From NCBI GenBank assembly GCA_029582165.1, contig CM055875.1, positions 8,167,501-8,231,500 of the forward strand: a DNA stretch of 64,000 bases, given 5' to 3'. Below the pieces are notes generated by a model. That model saw only the letters and a program-made list of their open reading frames with translations. It made no database searches and had not been told where the DNA came from. How positions within the stretch are numbered: the stretch's first letter is position 1; each line of letters opens with the position of its first letter. This document shows positions 1 through 11,664 of this stretch, piece after piece. The stretch is from Portulaca oleracea. Taxonomy: Eukaryota; Streptophyta; Magnoliopsida; Caryophyllales; Portulacaceae. The position numbers were made by a program, and so were the translations under genes.

Positions 1-1
1 G

Positions 2-1234
2 GTTCATGGAGGAGCCCTAGCTGGTCAGTTTGGTATTGAAAAGACTTATTTGATGATGAGAGATCATTATTTTTGGCCAAGCATGATCAAAGATGCTGAG
101 CATATTGTAAAAGGATGTGGGACTTGTAATCTTGCTAAGTCTCATGTTTTACCACAAGGGTTATACACGCCTCTACCTATTCCCTACCATCCATGGGAAG
201 ATGTGAGTCTTGACTTCGTTGTGGGTTTACCAAGGACTCAAAGAGGGAAAGATTCTATTATGGTTGTTGTTGATAGATTCTCGAAAATGGCACACTTCAT
301 TCCTTGCCATACTACCTATGATGCTACTAAGGTTGCAAATCTCTACTTTGAAGAAGTTGTGAAGCTACATGGTATTCCAATGACCATGGTGAGTGATAGA
401 GATTCGAAATTCCTTAGTCATTTTTGGATTACTTTATGGAAGAAGTTGGGTACAAAGCTCAAATTTAGCACGACAATGCATCCCCAAACGGATGGACAAA
501 CTGAAGTTGTCAACCGTACATTGGGAGCCTTATTACGAGCTTTGGTGAGCAAGGATAAGAAAAGCTGGGATACTTTGCTAAGTCATGATGAATTTGCTTA
601 TAATCGGAGTCCAAATCGAGCTACAAAGTTATCTCCGTTTGAAGTTGTGTATGGTAAGAATCCTCTCAAGCCTATGGATTTATCTCCTATGTCTACATCA
701 ACTAAATTCAGTTTTGAAGCTAGTAAGAGAGTGGAGGAGATTAAGAAGTTACATGAGGAGGTTCGTGAAAAGATCATGAGGTATACTTAAAGGGTTGAAG
801 AGAAGGTCAATCAAAAGAGGAAGAAAGTTATTTTCAAACCTGGAGACTTGGTATAGATACACCTCAAGAAAGAAAGGTTTCCGAGTAGAAGAAAAGGGAA
901 ATTGAAACCAAGAAATGATGGTCCTTTTGAGGTCATTGAGAAGATTGGTGATAACGCTTATAAGTTGAAGCTAGATGATGGTTATGAGGGAAGTTGTACT
1001 TTCAATGTAAGTGATCTCAAACCTTATTATCAAGAAGGTGAAGAGATTCCAAGTTTGAGGGCAAACGTTTCTCAAGAAGTGGTGAATGATGCATATTCAT
1101 GTCATAAGCATCATGAAGAAGCTATCAAAGATCTTACAATTCTCTTAAATGAGCTACAAGCATCTAATTCTCGTGACATCCATGGTAGTTTCTATGGAAG
1201 CGGTTTATTGAGCTTCTTACAACAAGATCCATGA
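2..1234 (+). pseudogene. gypsy integrase with two in-frame stops
   Basis: The integrase part of a gypsy pol polyprotein, which would join the cDNA copy to host DNA. The frame is open from base 2. A zinc-binding HHCC region comes first (VHGG, RDHYFW, then C-x2-C). The catalytic triad is readable: Asp in SLDFVVGLP, Asp in SDRDSKF, and Glu in DGQTEVV. A GPF/Y-type C-terminal module follows (GPFEVIEKIGDNAYKL). Stops interrupt the same frame at 788-790 (TAA) and near 854-856 (TAG, where Trp is expected in DLV-W-IHLKK), after which the frame continues to 1234. The tail runs into the LTR, as is known for CRM-type elements. Two nonsense codons and no frameshift suggest modest decay. Protease and RT lie outside the window. 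Confidence 0.85.
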
Positions 1235-1947
1235 AGATTCATCTACATCAAAGTTGAAGAGCTTTGGAAGATCTACATCATGGTTTTTGAATCTTTAAGT
1301 TTGGATAAGTTTTGAGCTAGTTATCATCATTTTGTGTACATTTGAATCTTTGTGATGTCACTTTTGTATTGGTGATGTAAGGCAAAAAGGGTCTTATTCT
1401 TCATGTATATCACGCCTAAAGGGAGGTGCTAGTAATATAAATACCCCCTTTATGGTGCCTTGTAAACACAATCTATTGAATCATAATAAACACAAAAGTC
1501 TCTCTAAAGTCATCATGCTTTAGTTTTTCTCTCTAGCATTCTAGCTAGGAGTTTCGAGTTCCTTGAGGGGAATTCGTTCAAATCTTCTCTTCTATTCCAA
1601 GAGGGAGCAATCTTGGATGGTGCAAAGGAGGAGTTGGATATCAAATTGATTGTGGTGCGTCTATATCAATCAAGGAGGTTTCCATTGCCAATTCTATCTT
1701 GTTCTTACGTCAAGTCGAGTAGTTCTTCGTTCGTTGATACGTTTTGCTTAGTCTTTTGTTTCTCTTGATTGTCATTCTTGTCATAATCATTATAACTCTC
1801 GTCCAAGCCTTTCGTTTTATACCTTTTCAATCTAAATCCATTCGTTTCGTTCGTTTGTTTGAGAAATCAACAATCACAAATTCTTACTTGTGAACGATCC
1901 GTTTTCATTTCGTGTATAATGGATTAGTTTTGATTCATTATGCATCA
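1087..1947 (+). repeat. 3' LTR of the left gypsy element
   Basis: The proposed LTR starts with TGATGCAT and ends with ATGCATCA, so the termini are perfect 8-bp inverted repeats with the TG...CA rule. A purine-rich stretch precedes it. On the minus strand, hAT coding sequence continues directly after base 1947, which supports the right boundary. The likely target duplication would be ACATC at 1948-1952; the partner copy is outside the window. The start is less certain than the end. Confidence 0.6.
1436..1443 (+). promoter_or_regulatory. TATA box in LTR
   Basis: TATAAATA in the middle of the proposed LTR, at the place expected for the U3 promoter. Inference from sequence and position only. Confidence 0.45.
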
Positions 1948-3259
1948 ACATCCTAGAACCAATTTCCTTTGAGGAATTTGCAGTCGTGCAACAATTTCAG
2001 AAAATGTCTTCAGCCTATCCTCACTTCCATTCAAATATTCAACTGTGTCATGGACCTTTACAGTTCTTTGATTGCTTGAAGGCCAGATTGAACCATTATA
2101 TTCAAGATATGAGCACAACATCTAACATGAAACAATTTTCCCTCACATACCAACCGATTTGTCCTTGAAAAAGTATCTTTTAAATTCTTTATGCATGCAT
2201 CATTTGCTTTCGCATTGTCAACAGAGATTGTAAACGCCTATAAAAACAAAAAATTATAAAAATAGAGAATATAGACTTAAAACTTCTTTTGATTAATATA
2301 TGAGAAAAGATAACTTACTTTGTTCTCAATTTTCCACTCTTGTAGGCATTTATAAATAGCGTCAGCAATTTGAGCATCTTTTCGAGGGGGAGGCAAATGA
2401 ACAAAGCTCAAAATCCGCTTTTGTAATTTCCATGTTTGATCAACCCAATGTCCTAATAAATTAAAAAAGAGTGGTTTAGTAAGTAGCATTAACATGAATA
2501 ACTTATGTTTATAAAGAATCAATAGACGATAATTTTACCTGTTATAACCATGTATTCTATTTTTTGAGGTTTAGATCTCCACAAATCAGTGGTAAGAGAA
2601 ATCTTATCAGTCAATTGCAAAGCTTCCATAAGTTTCTTCCTTTCAATCTGATACACTTGAAAACAATCTGCCCGACCTGTTTTACGAGATATTTTTTGCC
2701 ACTGTGGAATCCCTCGTTTCATCATCATATTAAAGCCTTTTCCCTCCAATATCGTAAAAGGGTGCTCATGCATAAGGATCCAATGAGCAACGCCTTCCCT
2801 CATGTTTCTATGATCATACTTGCCATCATGTAACGGGCTAACAAAATGGCCTTGTAGCTCCTCATTATCCTCAGCAAGAGGCATAAAATTAATCACCTTT
2901 TGTTTCTTTCGAGCCAATGCCACTGGAGTAAATTTTTTAACATGTCTCCACAAATGAGATGTTGCTCCTCCCTTTCAATAGGATAATTTTTTCTTACAAT
3001 GTTTGCAACGGGCGCCTATAGCCACACCACATTTCTTGATCAATTCCATATCTCCCCATACATCTGATGCATGTCTTTTCCTTTTTGTCCCAAATAAAAT
3101 TTCTTCAGGATTATTCTCTTCCTCTTGTATATTTTCTCTGGGACTATCTGGCCTAATACCATCTTCTTGATTGTCGTCAACAAAAATTGGGGTTTTTATT
3201 TCTTCATTCGGTGTAGGGCTATTTGCTGTAGACGAATTAGCTATATCTTCTTGGGACAT
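1948..3259 (-). pseudogene. hAT transposase, BED zinc-finger type, N-terminal half
   Basis: Cut-and-paste transposase of the plant hAT group whose domesticated relatives include the RICESLEEPER-like BED proteins. In reading order: an acidic N-terminal leader, a BED finger (KRKRHASDVWGDM, then C-KHC-KK at about 3000), a spacer with HPFTILEGKGF, then the first catalytic-domain block with TDLWRS near 2580. A following segment reads HWVDQTWKLQKR near 2440, and FHVRCCAHILN is at about 2100-2130. The last residues before the gypsy boundary (KLVLGC) fit the family block before the usual RWNS. Segments lie in different frames: gaps near 2960 and 2530 look like decayed introns or frameshifts. Interrupted by a retrotransposon and incomplete, so non-functional here. 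Confidence 0.8.
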
Positions 3260-3260
3260 A
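1948..3260 (-). mobile_element. hAT-family DNA transposon, interrupted 5' part
   Basis: The N-terminal half of a hAT transposase gene on the minus strand. Its 3' continuation is split off by the gypsy insertion ending at 1947 and would lie left of the window. No clear hAT terminal inverted repeat was found between 3260 and 4157. The element may be truncated, or its end may be too degenerate to see by eye. Confidence 0.75.
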
Positions 3261-4157
3261 TTTGCACAACCTTAAAAACAGTATTAAAATCAATCCATTA
3301 GTGAGAAGATATGACATGTAATAGTTCATTTAATTGAGATCACAACCAATCACCTTGTACTTGGCTATAATACATCAACAGACAGTCATAGAAAGTTCAA
3401 AGGAGGAGCACGGTACCCAACTTTCTAGGACCACAATTTTATTTACGATTTCTAAACTTTATGAAAATACATAGAATATATAATCACTTAATGAATTTAT
3501 TTATGAGCAAGTTCAAAGAGTCCTGAATAGATACATCTGTACATGAAAATACATAGAATATATAATCACTTCATCAATCTTATTTGTTCAAAGGGGTAGC
3601 AATACAATCATAATAATCGATCTAAAAAAACAAAGATAGAACCACTTAATCATGACATCAAGCACTAACAAAACTTTAATAATATTATATAATTCTCTAC
3701 TTAATTACTTATTATTTCTACACTTTATATAACACCCAGAATATTCTCTGCTAAATGAACAAAAATAAGCACTAAAAAATCATTAATAATATATAATTTT
3801 ACATTTGATTGGTTATGACATTTAGATAGTGAAAGAAACCAAGAAATTGAAAGAAGTATGCATGCACTTAAATGGTCGCCAATATTGCTTCTCCAGTTCT
3901 CCGTGTAGCCTTGTACAGTTCTATGTTTACTTTTGCTGCTACTTATCGGGTACTGTCAAATTAATTGTTATGGAATATAATATGACTTAGGATATGATGC
4001 CGTTAATTAATGCTTTAATTTGGTAATTGCTAAATATGATAATTATAGAAATTTTAGTCTTTTAGAATGTAATTTGACTTGACATTATGATACCCTAACT
4101 TAGTGCTAAATATGGTAATTCCAAATCATTATTAAGTAGATTTCATATATATATATA
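3260..4157. other. AT-rich stretch without recognisable genes
   Basis: About 900 bases of AT-rich DNA between the hAT transposase start and the Helitron end. It probably contains the hAT 5' untranslated region and end, but no clear inverted repeat or frame was recognised. The last bases are an (AT)n run into which the Helitron is inserted. Confidence 0.5.
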
Positions 4158-4185
4158 CTAGCAAATACCCGGGCGTTGCCCCGGG
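4158..4185 (-). other. Helitron 3' terminus: hairpin plus CTAG
   Basis: On the minus strand a 6-bp CCCGGG/CCCGGG stem with a GCAACG loop (plus-strand 4168-4185) is followed by six bases and then CTAG (4158-4161). The next base is T. This matches the CTRR terminus and subterminal hairpin of Helitrons. Confidence 0.85.
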
Positions 4186-4439
4186 AAAAAAAAAAACCCA
4201 AGAGTTCATGTGTAAATACAACCGTTTGCAATTGAAATATATTCGAGCGTTGCATGGTACTATTATGGTCATATGTCAAGTGACACTCAAAAGACTTAAG
4301 TAGAGAGAAATAAGTGTTAGTTGAAATGAAACATAATTACAATAAAAACACAAGTTCAATAATACTTATGATATGCATGAGTAAAACAAATAATCAGTAA
4401 GATAAAAAGGAATGTTGTAAATGAGACACCAACTTTTTA

Positions 4440-6671
4440 CATGACAATTCTTCGGCCATCTGTGATAAAAATACAGTAAAATGACTATTAGATTATGAAA
4501 TATCAACATGCGGAATTAAGTGGATGTCGTCATAGATTTTACCTATAACATTAATGACAATTCTGATGATTCGAAATATAAAGTTCTTCTTTCCAATCAA
4601 CTGATGTGATCAACTCAATCAAGGGTTCATATTCACCATTAATAGGGGGTTTAATGACAAAAACCCATGATTGGTTTAAGTGCTCGGGCAATATGGCACA
4701 TAAGGCATATACTGCTTCGTGCTATATGAGATAGAAGGTAGGCATGTTAATTATTTCCAACATAGACATGGGGAAGTAAATGGAATCTTTACAATAATAG
4801 TGAATTTACCATTGAAGCGACGGAAGTCAAGTCTTCATCAGACATGTGTAGAAGAATTGCCGCAAGATGCTGAAGAACAGTGAATGTTCGCATAACTCCT
4901 TTATTGTCGATGAGATCTATTGTAAAGTAAAATCTAAAACAAAAAAATACAACGTTAAGGTGAAAAAAGGCTAAAAAGAATAATTCGATAGAAAAATTAT
5001 TGAATGTAGGATATGAAAAATAATATACCTGTTAATAGTTGAGTTGGTTGGAGTTCGAGATTCACAATATGGCAAGTTTAGGGAAGAGACGTAACCTCTT
5101 GAACAAACTTTGCAAGTAGAGCAAGCAGGAAAAAGTATTGGATCAATTCCAACAACTTCAGCAAGGATGCGATAAAATCAAACCTGCAAATGGTATGTAT
5201 TAGAATGCATTCCATAGTTGTAGATACGTAGTTAAGATAAGATATATAAATGAGAGGTGGATAACGTATAAATTGGGAGGTAATGAATATAAATGTTACA
5301 TCTGGCGATGGGGAGTATGCGTTTGGTGCGATCGGTGTAGCAACAAACAACTTCTCCAAGTTATAAATTCGCAACCGCTTACGACGAATAAAATCTAAGC
5401 GATGTTGAAGATGTCCATTGTCGGCGTACCTAATAGTTGAAAATCGAATAAGGAGGCGTGTATTATTATGCTTTACAAAATGGTAATGTGAGCATATAAA
5501 ATAATAGTGTCAAATATGTATATACCAGGCTTCAAACATGCGAGTATGTTTGATAGGTGGATTAATCAACAGTCTGCTTTTAGGTGTAGTAAGAAGATTG
5601 ACTCCTTTAAAAAAAAAAAGGTTACCAAAAGGTACGTAAACAAAGATAGATCCAAAAATCTATTACAATAGACAAACAATATATGCAGGAATAATAGTTT
5701 CATACCTTTATAACTTGAGACAATTATCCTAGAAGCTAGGAGTACATTTTCCTGGGATAAATTTTTGGTAATATACTCGCCTTCAACTTCAGCAAAATCC
5801 CTCCATAAGGTAAGTTTCAAAGTATGTAATCTACATTGTAAAACGTAGCAATGGAGCGTGGAAGATGAGTTAAACTTAATTTATACGGGAAAAATAACAT
5901 TGTTTAGAAAAGTTAAAGTGAGATGAGAAATTAAAGAAAAAACTTACTGCATATCACAAATGAGGACATCTTGTTTGAGGATGCCTCTTGCGGTTCTCTC
6001 AATTGGAGAGATAACAACTACAAAGCCAATGACATCTAGGCAAGTGGAAACATTAGTAGAGACGTTAACTAAATACTTGAAAAGTTGAAAACATAATTAA
6101 AAGTGATTTCATTAATATGTATGTATACCTATTATTTGATTTGAAACGTGTAAATATTCTGGGACTTGAACAAAAGGAAGAAATGATGGCTGATGGTGGT
6201 ATGGAATGTCATTGCATTTATCCAGTAAATCCAACAACTCAGTAGTGGAGGTGAATAGTAGTTTAAATTTGTTGTCAACTATGGCTTGTTCCCTAGGTGT
6301 GGTTGGTTCGACAGATAATCCAATGATACGATGTGCTCGACCAGACTTCAAGATAAAACTCCATTTTTGGATGTCATCGTCTTTAATAACGCCTAAAATC
6401 TCGTCACGCTACAGTATAAATATCAAAATATAAAATTATAGTATGTATTAGTAGTTATTGTAAATAGATATGCAAAATATTATATACAAAAAGGAAATCC
6501 CAATACCTGTGCATCCATAAAGACAACCATCCAAACTTTGTGATTGTTGTAAGCATGAACACTTAATTTTCTTATCACTCGTACAAAAATGGTGAGTTGT
6601 GGGATTAAAGGTGAAATGCAACGAATCAACATGCATTTTTTAGAAAGCTTTGATTCCATGATTGCAATCAC
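4440..6671 (-). pseudogene. RPA1-like single-strand DNA-binding protein of the Helitron
   Basis: A replication protein A large-subunit-like gene broken into several exon-like pieces. The first OB-fold block is at 6640-6480 (QLTIFVRVIRK, VVFMDAQ). A second is at 6440-6112 (ILKSGRAHRIIGLS, NKFKLLFTSTTELLDLL, PFVQVPEYLHV). DVIGFVVVISP is near 6050-6000, LTLWRDFAEVEGEYI at 5820-5765, RLLINPP near 5580 and a further OB-fold block near 5400-5300. A zinc-ribbon-like CSTCKVC...YC lies at about 5130-5060, and a C-terminal OB-like segment at 4960-4810. Plant Helitrons often carry such a gene, presumed to bind ssDNA during rolling-circle transposition. Exon edges were not all resolved, so I cannot tell whether a full protein could be spliced. 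The gene lies 3' of the helicase in the same orientation. Confidence 0.7.
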
Positions 6672-7115
6672 TAATAATGAAAGAAGCCTCCAGTTAGTAG
6701 AAAAAGTTAGTTAGTTAACAAAGTGGTGAATAAATTAAATTTGAATGAAATACTATAGGGAGGGAAGGTTGTTCAAATAATGAATCCGTAGATGATGGAA
6801 GCATAGTTAGTCTTTGTACAAACATCACTCTAAATTAGTTAATAAAATGTCATTAATATAGTAGGTAATTTCAATTTTACTATTGTGGGACCATGTTCGT
6901 AGAGGGAATAAAGTTACTCACTCCCTTGCTCACTTACAACTGTATAATTCTTTGCGACATAATTTGGTAGGAGGATGAGCCTTACTATAAATAGACATAA
7001 TGAACAACATCCATTGACAATACCTTTAAAACAGGGGAGCCGGGGAAACAAAGTCTAACACAATAAAAAGAAAAAGATAAATACATGAGTACAACTTGAT
7101 GACCAACAAAATGGG

Positions 7116-9314
7116 TCACTGTGCTGGAGCGGGAATGTCGTTGAAAACTTCTTTGTACACGACATTTTTGGTAACATTATCTGGCATATGGTTGTTGTTA
7201 GTAATCAAGAACCTTAACCCACATGGAGAGGTGACACGCGATACTGCAACATAAAGCTGATCATGGGAGAAGACTGGTTTAGGAAGATAAACCCCAACAT
7301 AGTTTAGTGTCTGCCCTTGACTCTTGTTGATAGTCATTGCAAAAGCCAATTTGATCGGTAATTGTCTTCTTGTGAATGCAAAAGGTGTTTCATCAGTCGA
7401 TGGAGTCATGTCAATACGTGGAATAAGTACCTTTTGTCCAATATTTCTACCAGTTATGATCCGTGCATGGAGAACCTTATGCCCAAGTCTTTTAATGATT
7501 AGGCGTGTTCCATTACACAACCCCAAAGATGGATCAATATTCCTCAAAAGAACTACCGGTGTGCCCACTTTCAATTGAATTTCATGGTTAGGGAAGCCAG
7601 AAAAATTAAGCCCATGTATCACCTCTAGGGGATTGATATCGTCTATGTCCAGGTGGCCGGTACTCGCGTGAAATGTATCTGAGCTCAAATAAGTACATGA
7701 CTCACCAGGCAACATGGATAAGATATGTAGATTTAGCTTATCAACATCATTATTTGTGGGAGCAAGTATGCAACGCTCTTCCATGTAAGAGTCATCACTA
7801 AGCCTATCACACAAATCAGGATAGATGGCTAATATTAGATTATGCAGCCCTTGCGTGTCATTACGTATGATGAATTCTGAGGGAATCTCTATCCAATTTG
7901 GCTCACTCCCAACTTGTAATGATATGCCCTGCAAGGTACCATTACCAATGCTTAACACCCAATTAGCGAAATTGCGTAGCCGTTCATAGTCATCAGAAGT
8001 CAAACATGGATCCCTCAATCGCATATTAATCCTAAGATGCATTAAACGACAATGAGGCCAAAAGTTTGAGCGAGATAATGATGCAGCAACTATGTCTGGC
8101 CTGCTTCCCTTTGTGACAACTAGAAGTATTTGTCTAAAATCGCCTCCAAAAAGCATGAATTTTCCTCCAAAAGGAATAGTATCAAGTTCACAAATGTCTC
8201 TCAAGGTACGATCAACTGCCTCAAACACATGATGATGCAACATAGGAGCTTCATCCCAAATGATTAGTGATGATTTCCTAACTAACTCAGCAAGCTCAGA
8301 ATTCTTTGAAAATGAACAAAATGTGGAATCGGTAAGGTTGATAGGAACTTTGAACATGGAATGAGCAGTCTTACCAAATGGTAGTAGTAACGCAGCTATT
8401 CCAGATGATGCGACACACAAAATTATCTTACCCTTGGACCTAAGTGCAGACACAATCACCTTCCACAGATAAGTCTTGCCAGTTCCACCACTCCCATAAA
8501 CAAATATGCAATTGTTCTCATTTGATTCACCGACATTGACTATGACACGGAACACATCCACTTGATCCTGATTCAATGAAGGCAACATTTTCTTAAGATT
8601 ATCCGCTTCTGCAGCGGTATCATAATCTAAGTGTTCCATAATTAGTCGATTCCTCAATTGTAGAACCATGTCTGAGGATGGAAATGGCATAGGAGGGTAG
8701 TCCTTCAAGGAACGACCATTTTTTCTCATAATCAACTCAAGTTCATATAACCCCAGATTTTTCCTTTGCTCAATCGTTAACTGTAGATCAGGATCTCGAT
8801 GTTGCCGTTGTAATTTTCGTTGAAGGTCATCAGTAAGGTCTTCCCAGTACTTTTCCCATAGTTCATGAGGGTGTCCAACTTCATTGAACATAAGAAAAGA
8901 GGAAAATAATTTACGTAATTCAGCGCCAGTTGCCCAAGTGGAAGCTTCAGATAAAACGTCATCCCATTCGTTATTGTCAGCAACCAATCCTCGTGCCAAG
9001 CATGCTTCACGAAATGTGGAGTATTGTATCCCCTGAACAATTTTTATATCCTCAAATGATTTAGCACCACGAACGATTGCAAGGAGTAGCCTTAAATAGT
9101 ACCTTTCACCTGAGTTAGGATGTGCAAAAGGAAGTCGACCAAGACATTGTTGTTTCTGGCGTTTACTCCATTGTTTGTGACGTCGGTCCCAAATGTAATA
9201 CTTGTAGAACTCACCATATGTGTATGAGTTTGCTGCAGGGTCAATTTGATTAGTTTCAAACCAAGACATGAACATACTGACACTATACTGAGCATCATCG
9301 ACAACATCATCCAA
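7116..9314 (-). CDS. PIF1-like helicase domain of the Helitron, open frame of 732 residues
   Basis: The C-terminal half of the Rep-helicase, still fully open. SF1B helicase motifs are present: Walker A GSGGTGKT (about 8500), SSGIAAL, Walker B IIWDEAPM (about 8255), FGGDFRQ (about 8135), and near the C terminus [10 protein letters not shown] and YVAVSRV (about 7320 and 7225). The DNA-unwinding activity is inferred from the PIF1 family. The first Met of this frame lies inside the ancestral polyprotein, just after the stop at 9327-9329, so it is not a natural start. Whether it is translated alone is unknown. This is the best-preserved long frame in the window. Confidence 0.9.
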   Translation of the reverse strand: MDDVVDDAQYSVSMFMSWFETNQIDPAANSYTYGEFYKYYIWDRRHKQWSKRQKQQCLGRLPFAHPNSGERYYLRLLLAIVRGAKSFEDIKIVQGIQYSTFREACLARGLVADNNEWDDVLSEASTWATGAELRKLFSSFLMFNEVGHPHELWEKYWEDLTDDLQRKLQRQHRDPDLQLTIEQRKNLGLYELELIMRKNGRSLKDYPPMPFPSSDMVLQLRNRLIMEHLDYDTAAEADNLKKMLPSLNQDQVDVFRVIVNVGESNENNCIFVYGSGGTGKTYLWKVIVSALRSKGKIILCVASSGIAALLLPFGKTAHSMFKVPINLTDSTFCSFSKNSELAELVRKSSLIIWDEAPMLHHHVFEAVDRTLRDICELDTIPFGGKFMLFGGDFRQILLVVTKGSRPDIVAASLSRSNFWPHCRLMHLRINMRLRDPCLTSDDYERLRNFANWVLSIGNGTLQGISLQVGSEPNWIEIPSEFIIRNDTQGLHNLILAIYPDLCDRLSDDSYMEERCILAPTNNDVDKLNLHILSMLPGESCTYLSSDTFHASTGHLDIDDINPLEVIHGLNFSGFPNHEIQLKVGTPVVLLRNIDPSLGLCNGTRLIIKRLGHKVLHARIITGRNIGQKVLIPRIDMTPSTDETPFAFTRRQLPIKLAFAMTINKSQGQTLNYVGVYLPKPVFSHDQLYVAVSRVTSPCGLRFLITNNNHMPDNVTKNVVYKEVFNDIPAPAQ

Positions 9315-10018
9315 ATTGTCCGTTTCTTAGAATACGACACTGTGTTCCCCTGGCAAGTGATATTGCAACAATTCAACAGAGGGATAACGATGAGCTATTT
9401 CAAATTGAAATATACGCCAAGCTGCCTCAATCGCTGAAACGTAACGACCATCAAGGTATTGTTTTATCTCATCAACATCCCTTAAGCGAGGTTGGCCTAC
9501 ACCGTCAACATGGTCGAGGTTCTCTTCAATAATGAAAGTCGCTCGATCAGGACCTTTGTGCATGTATTTGTGAAGGTACTTTACGACCTTCTTTTGGGCA
9601 CAACGTTCAACGTTAATGTGAGCATCGTACTTTACACATAAATCATGATTATATGGGACGACCCAACTATTATCAATATGCTTGCCATCTTTGAAGAATT
9701 TTCGACCATCATTTCTACGTCTATATTTAACGAAGCCATTATCCTCAATAGTTGTCTCATCACAAAAAGACATTGGGTAATGCTTTGTACAACGCGAACC
9801 TTCCATACATGCAGAATTCGTTCCTTCACCACATGGACCATGTATCATGTGTCGTATCACTGAATCATATGCAAGGGGGTCTAGATATTGATCAGGTAAC
9901 TCTGCAGAAATAAAGGAATCAATGTGTTCTGCACAACTTGGCTTGTCATCGGGTGCAAGGGTCAATAGAATGTGTGCCTGCGGTAACCCTCGTTTTTGAA
10001 ATTCGATGACATATATAT

Positions 10019-10124
10019 CTACAAATGATTGTGAACTTAATTAAGATAAAAAAGATTGAGAAAAATAGGAAATGATTTTTAAAAACGACAAAAATGGAAT
10101 TGGAGGGGAAAAATTGCAACGCAC
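10019..10124 (-). other. Predicted intron in the Rep coding region
   Basis: A 106-base gap with GT at the 5' side (after TTGCAG) and a pyrimidine-rich run ending in TTTGTAG at the 3' side. Joining the flanks restores the conserved block before the HUH motif. Predicted by eye from splice consensus and protein continuity. Confidence 0.7.
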
Positions 10125-11664
10125 CTGCAATGACCGTACCAAATATGCTGCGTTCTTTGAAATCTTTCATCAACTCTCTTAATCTTAGTCGGAAGACCCT
10201 GGCTACAATATCTGGCCTGTTCCGTGCATATTGTCCAGGCTGTTGTTGGAGGGCCTCTTCAATCTCATGCCAGTTTGGATTACATGTAAAAGTGATGAAG
10301 AAGTCAGGATAACCAAGTTCTGTACATATTGCCATAGCATCAAGAAAATGACGTTTCATGTAGCGAGGTCCTCCAGTGAAAGACGACGGTAGTATATACC
10401 TTCGATCAATAGCACATGCGTTTGTCTCTCCAGCAGTGATTGCATCTTGTAGGCCTATGTATATCTCTGTACGTAGGCTGACCTGGTGTGTCCTAAAGTA
10501 AAAGAGGCGAATTTGCTCTATCACAGTGAAATAGTCAACAATAAATTGAAGGAACAATCTACCCGCACGAAGTAGAATGTTAGCCTCAGTTAATCGAAAT
10601 TGTAACCGGAAAGCATAGTATTGACAAACTGTGACTCCTTGAGTGTTTCTACTTGAGTCCCGAGCAAGACGAATTCCTAATGTCCAACTATCAGTTCCAA
10701 ATGGAAATAGAAGTGGATACTGCAAAGCCATATAAGCAGGATGAGTTCCATAAATTCGTTGAAGATTCCCATCAATTTTGCGCACTACTACATCAGATCC
10801 CATGTCATTTACACCATCATTTCCCACTATGATGGCTGCAACCTCATCAGCTGAGGGTCTAAGATATTGTCCCCCAGGCCGTGATTGGACAATTCGAATG
10901 CACATATCATGTACATTAGTATGGTTGAGGGCATCTCGAGCGTTTCTGAAAACTTGAACATAAGGATTGCACTCATCCAACATATGTTGCAAGCTTTGTA
11001 AAATGACCTCACAAACACCATTAGGGTCATTCTACCTTTGCATTGCATTAAGTCTATTACGGGCCTCAAAATGAGTATCATGTATGTAAAGCTGAGCGAA
11101 CCGTGGTGGTTGTCCTTCAGGAGGTAGTAAAGACCCAATTTGGTGATAGTTTTCTCCGCTTATACGAAATGTATAAGGTCCACGTCCATCCAGGACAGAG
11201 CGGTCAATCGATGCTCCCATTGAGGTGAAAGACAACATGGAGTTATACATTCGAATATTTTCCATGAAAGTTCGATTATTAAATAAAGAATCTAGTAGAG
11301 ACGGGGGAGCAGGTAGAGGATCCAACTTCACTTGACCATAGTGGCAACATAAATTGAAGCGTGGTTGACCACGACGTCGAGTTTGAGCTAACTCGTCATA
11401 CCACATGACCGCATTACAATCACTACAGGAAACCATAGTCCCGGTGAATGACCACCGTTGTTCAAACCTTCTAATAGTAGGGTTTCTACCGGATCGAGAG
11501 AGGGATAAGTTCCATAAGCGAGCTTCTTCTTGATAGCGACGACGTTGGGCAATATAGCTTAGATGATTAACATCAGGGCACCGTTTTGTGAACAATCTCC
11601 ATCTAGCATTTAATCGAGCTTCTTTGTATCGTAAGTGTCTTATGTTGGAGTGAACATTATCCAT

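Larger units (their letters stand above)
1..1947 (+). mobile_element. Ty3/gypsy retrotransposon, CRM-like, 3' portion
   Basis: This is the 3' end of an LTR retrotransposon cut off by the left window edge. It holds integrase followed by an LTR. The integrase wording, such as the [10 protein letters not shown] block and the SDRD-KFLSHFW block, resembles the CRM (centromeric) chromovirus clade, and the same wording recurs in the element at 49495-56609. The right boundary is set because hAT transposase sequence resumes at 1948. The left LTR and any 5-bp target duplication lie outside the window, so completeness cannot be judged. The clade call comes from remembered family patterns and is moderately sure; the gypsy call is firm. 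Confidence 0.85.
7116..11664 (-). pseudogene. Helitron Rep-helicase polyprotein (two stops, one intron)
   Basis: The transposition protein of the Helitron: an HUH-type Rep nuclease domain joined to a PIF1-like 5'-3' helicase. N-terminal segment 11664-11032 has a zinc-finger-like C-x2-C near 11430. 10992-10124 holds the Helitron-like N domain (THPAYMALQYPLLFPFG; FITFTCNPNW). After an intron, 10018-9327 holds the HUH region (EFQKRGLP-QAHIL at about 9966-10005) and the downstream YLHKYMHKGPD block. 9314-7116 is the helicase. Stops interrupt one otherwise continuous frame at 11032-11034 and 9327-9329. The first His of the HUH motif is Gln. The protein is about the family length once the stops are ignored. 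These changes suggest the Rep part is dead while the helicase frame is still open. Confidence 0.88.

Noticed and set aside
1372..1947. Shorter LTR starting at TGATGTAAGG
   Set aside because: The start at 1087 gives exact inverted termini with the right end and fits the overlap of integrase with LTR in this clade.
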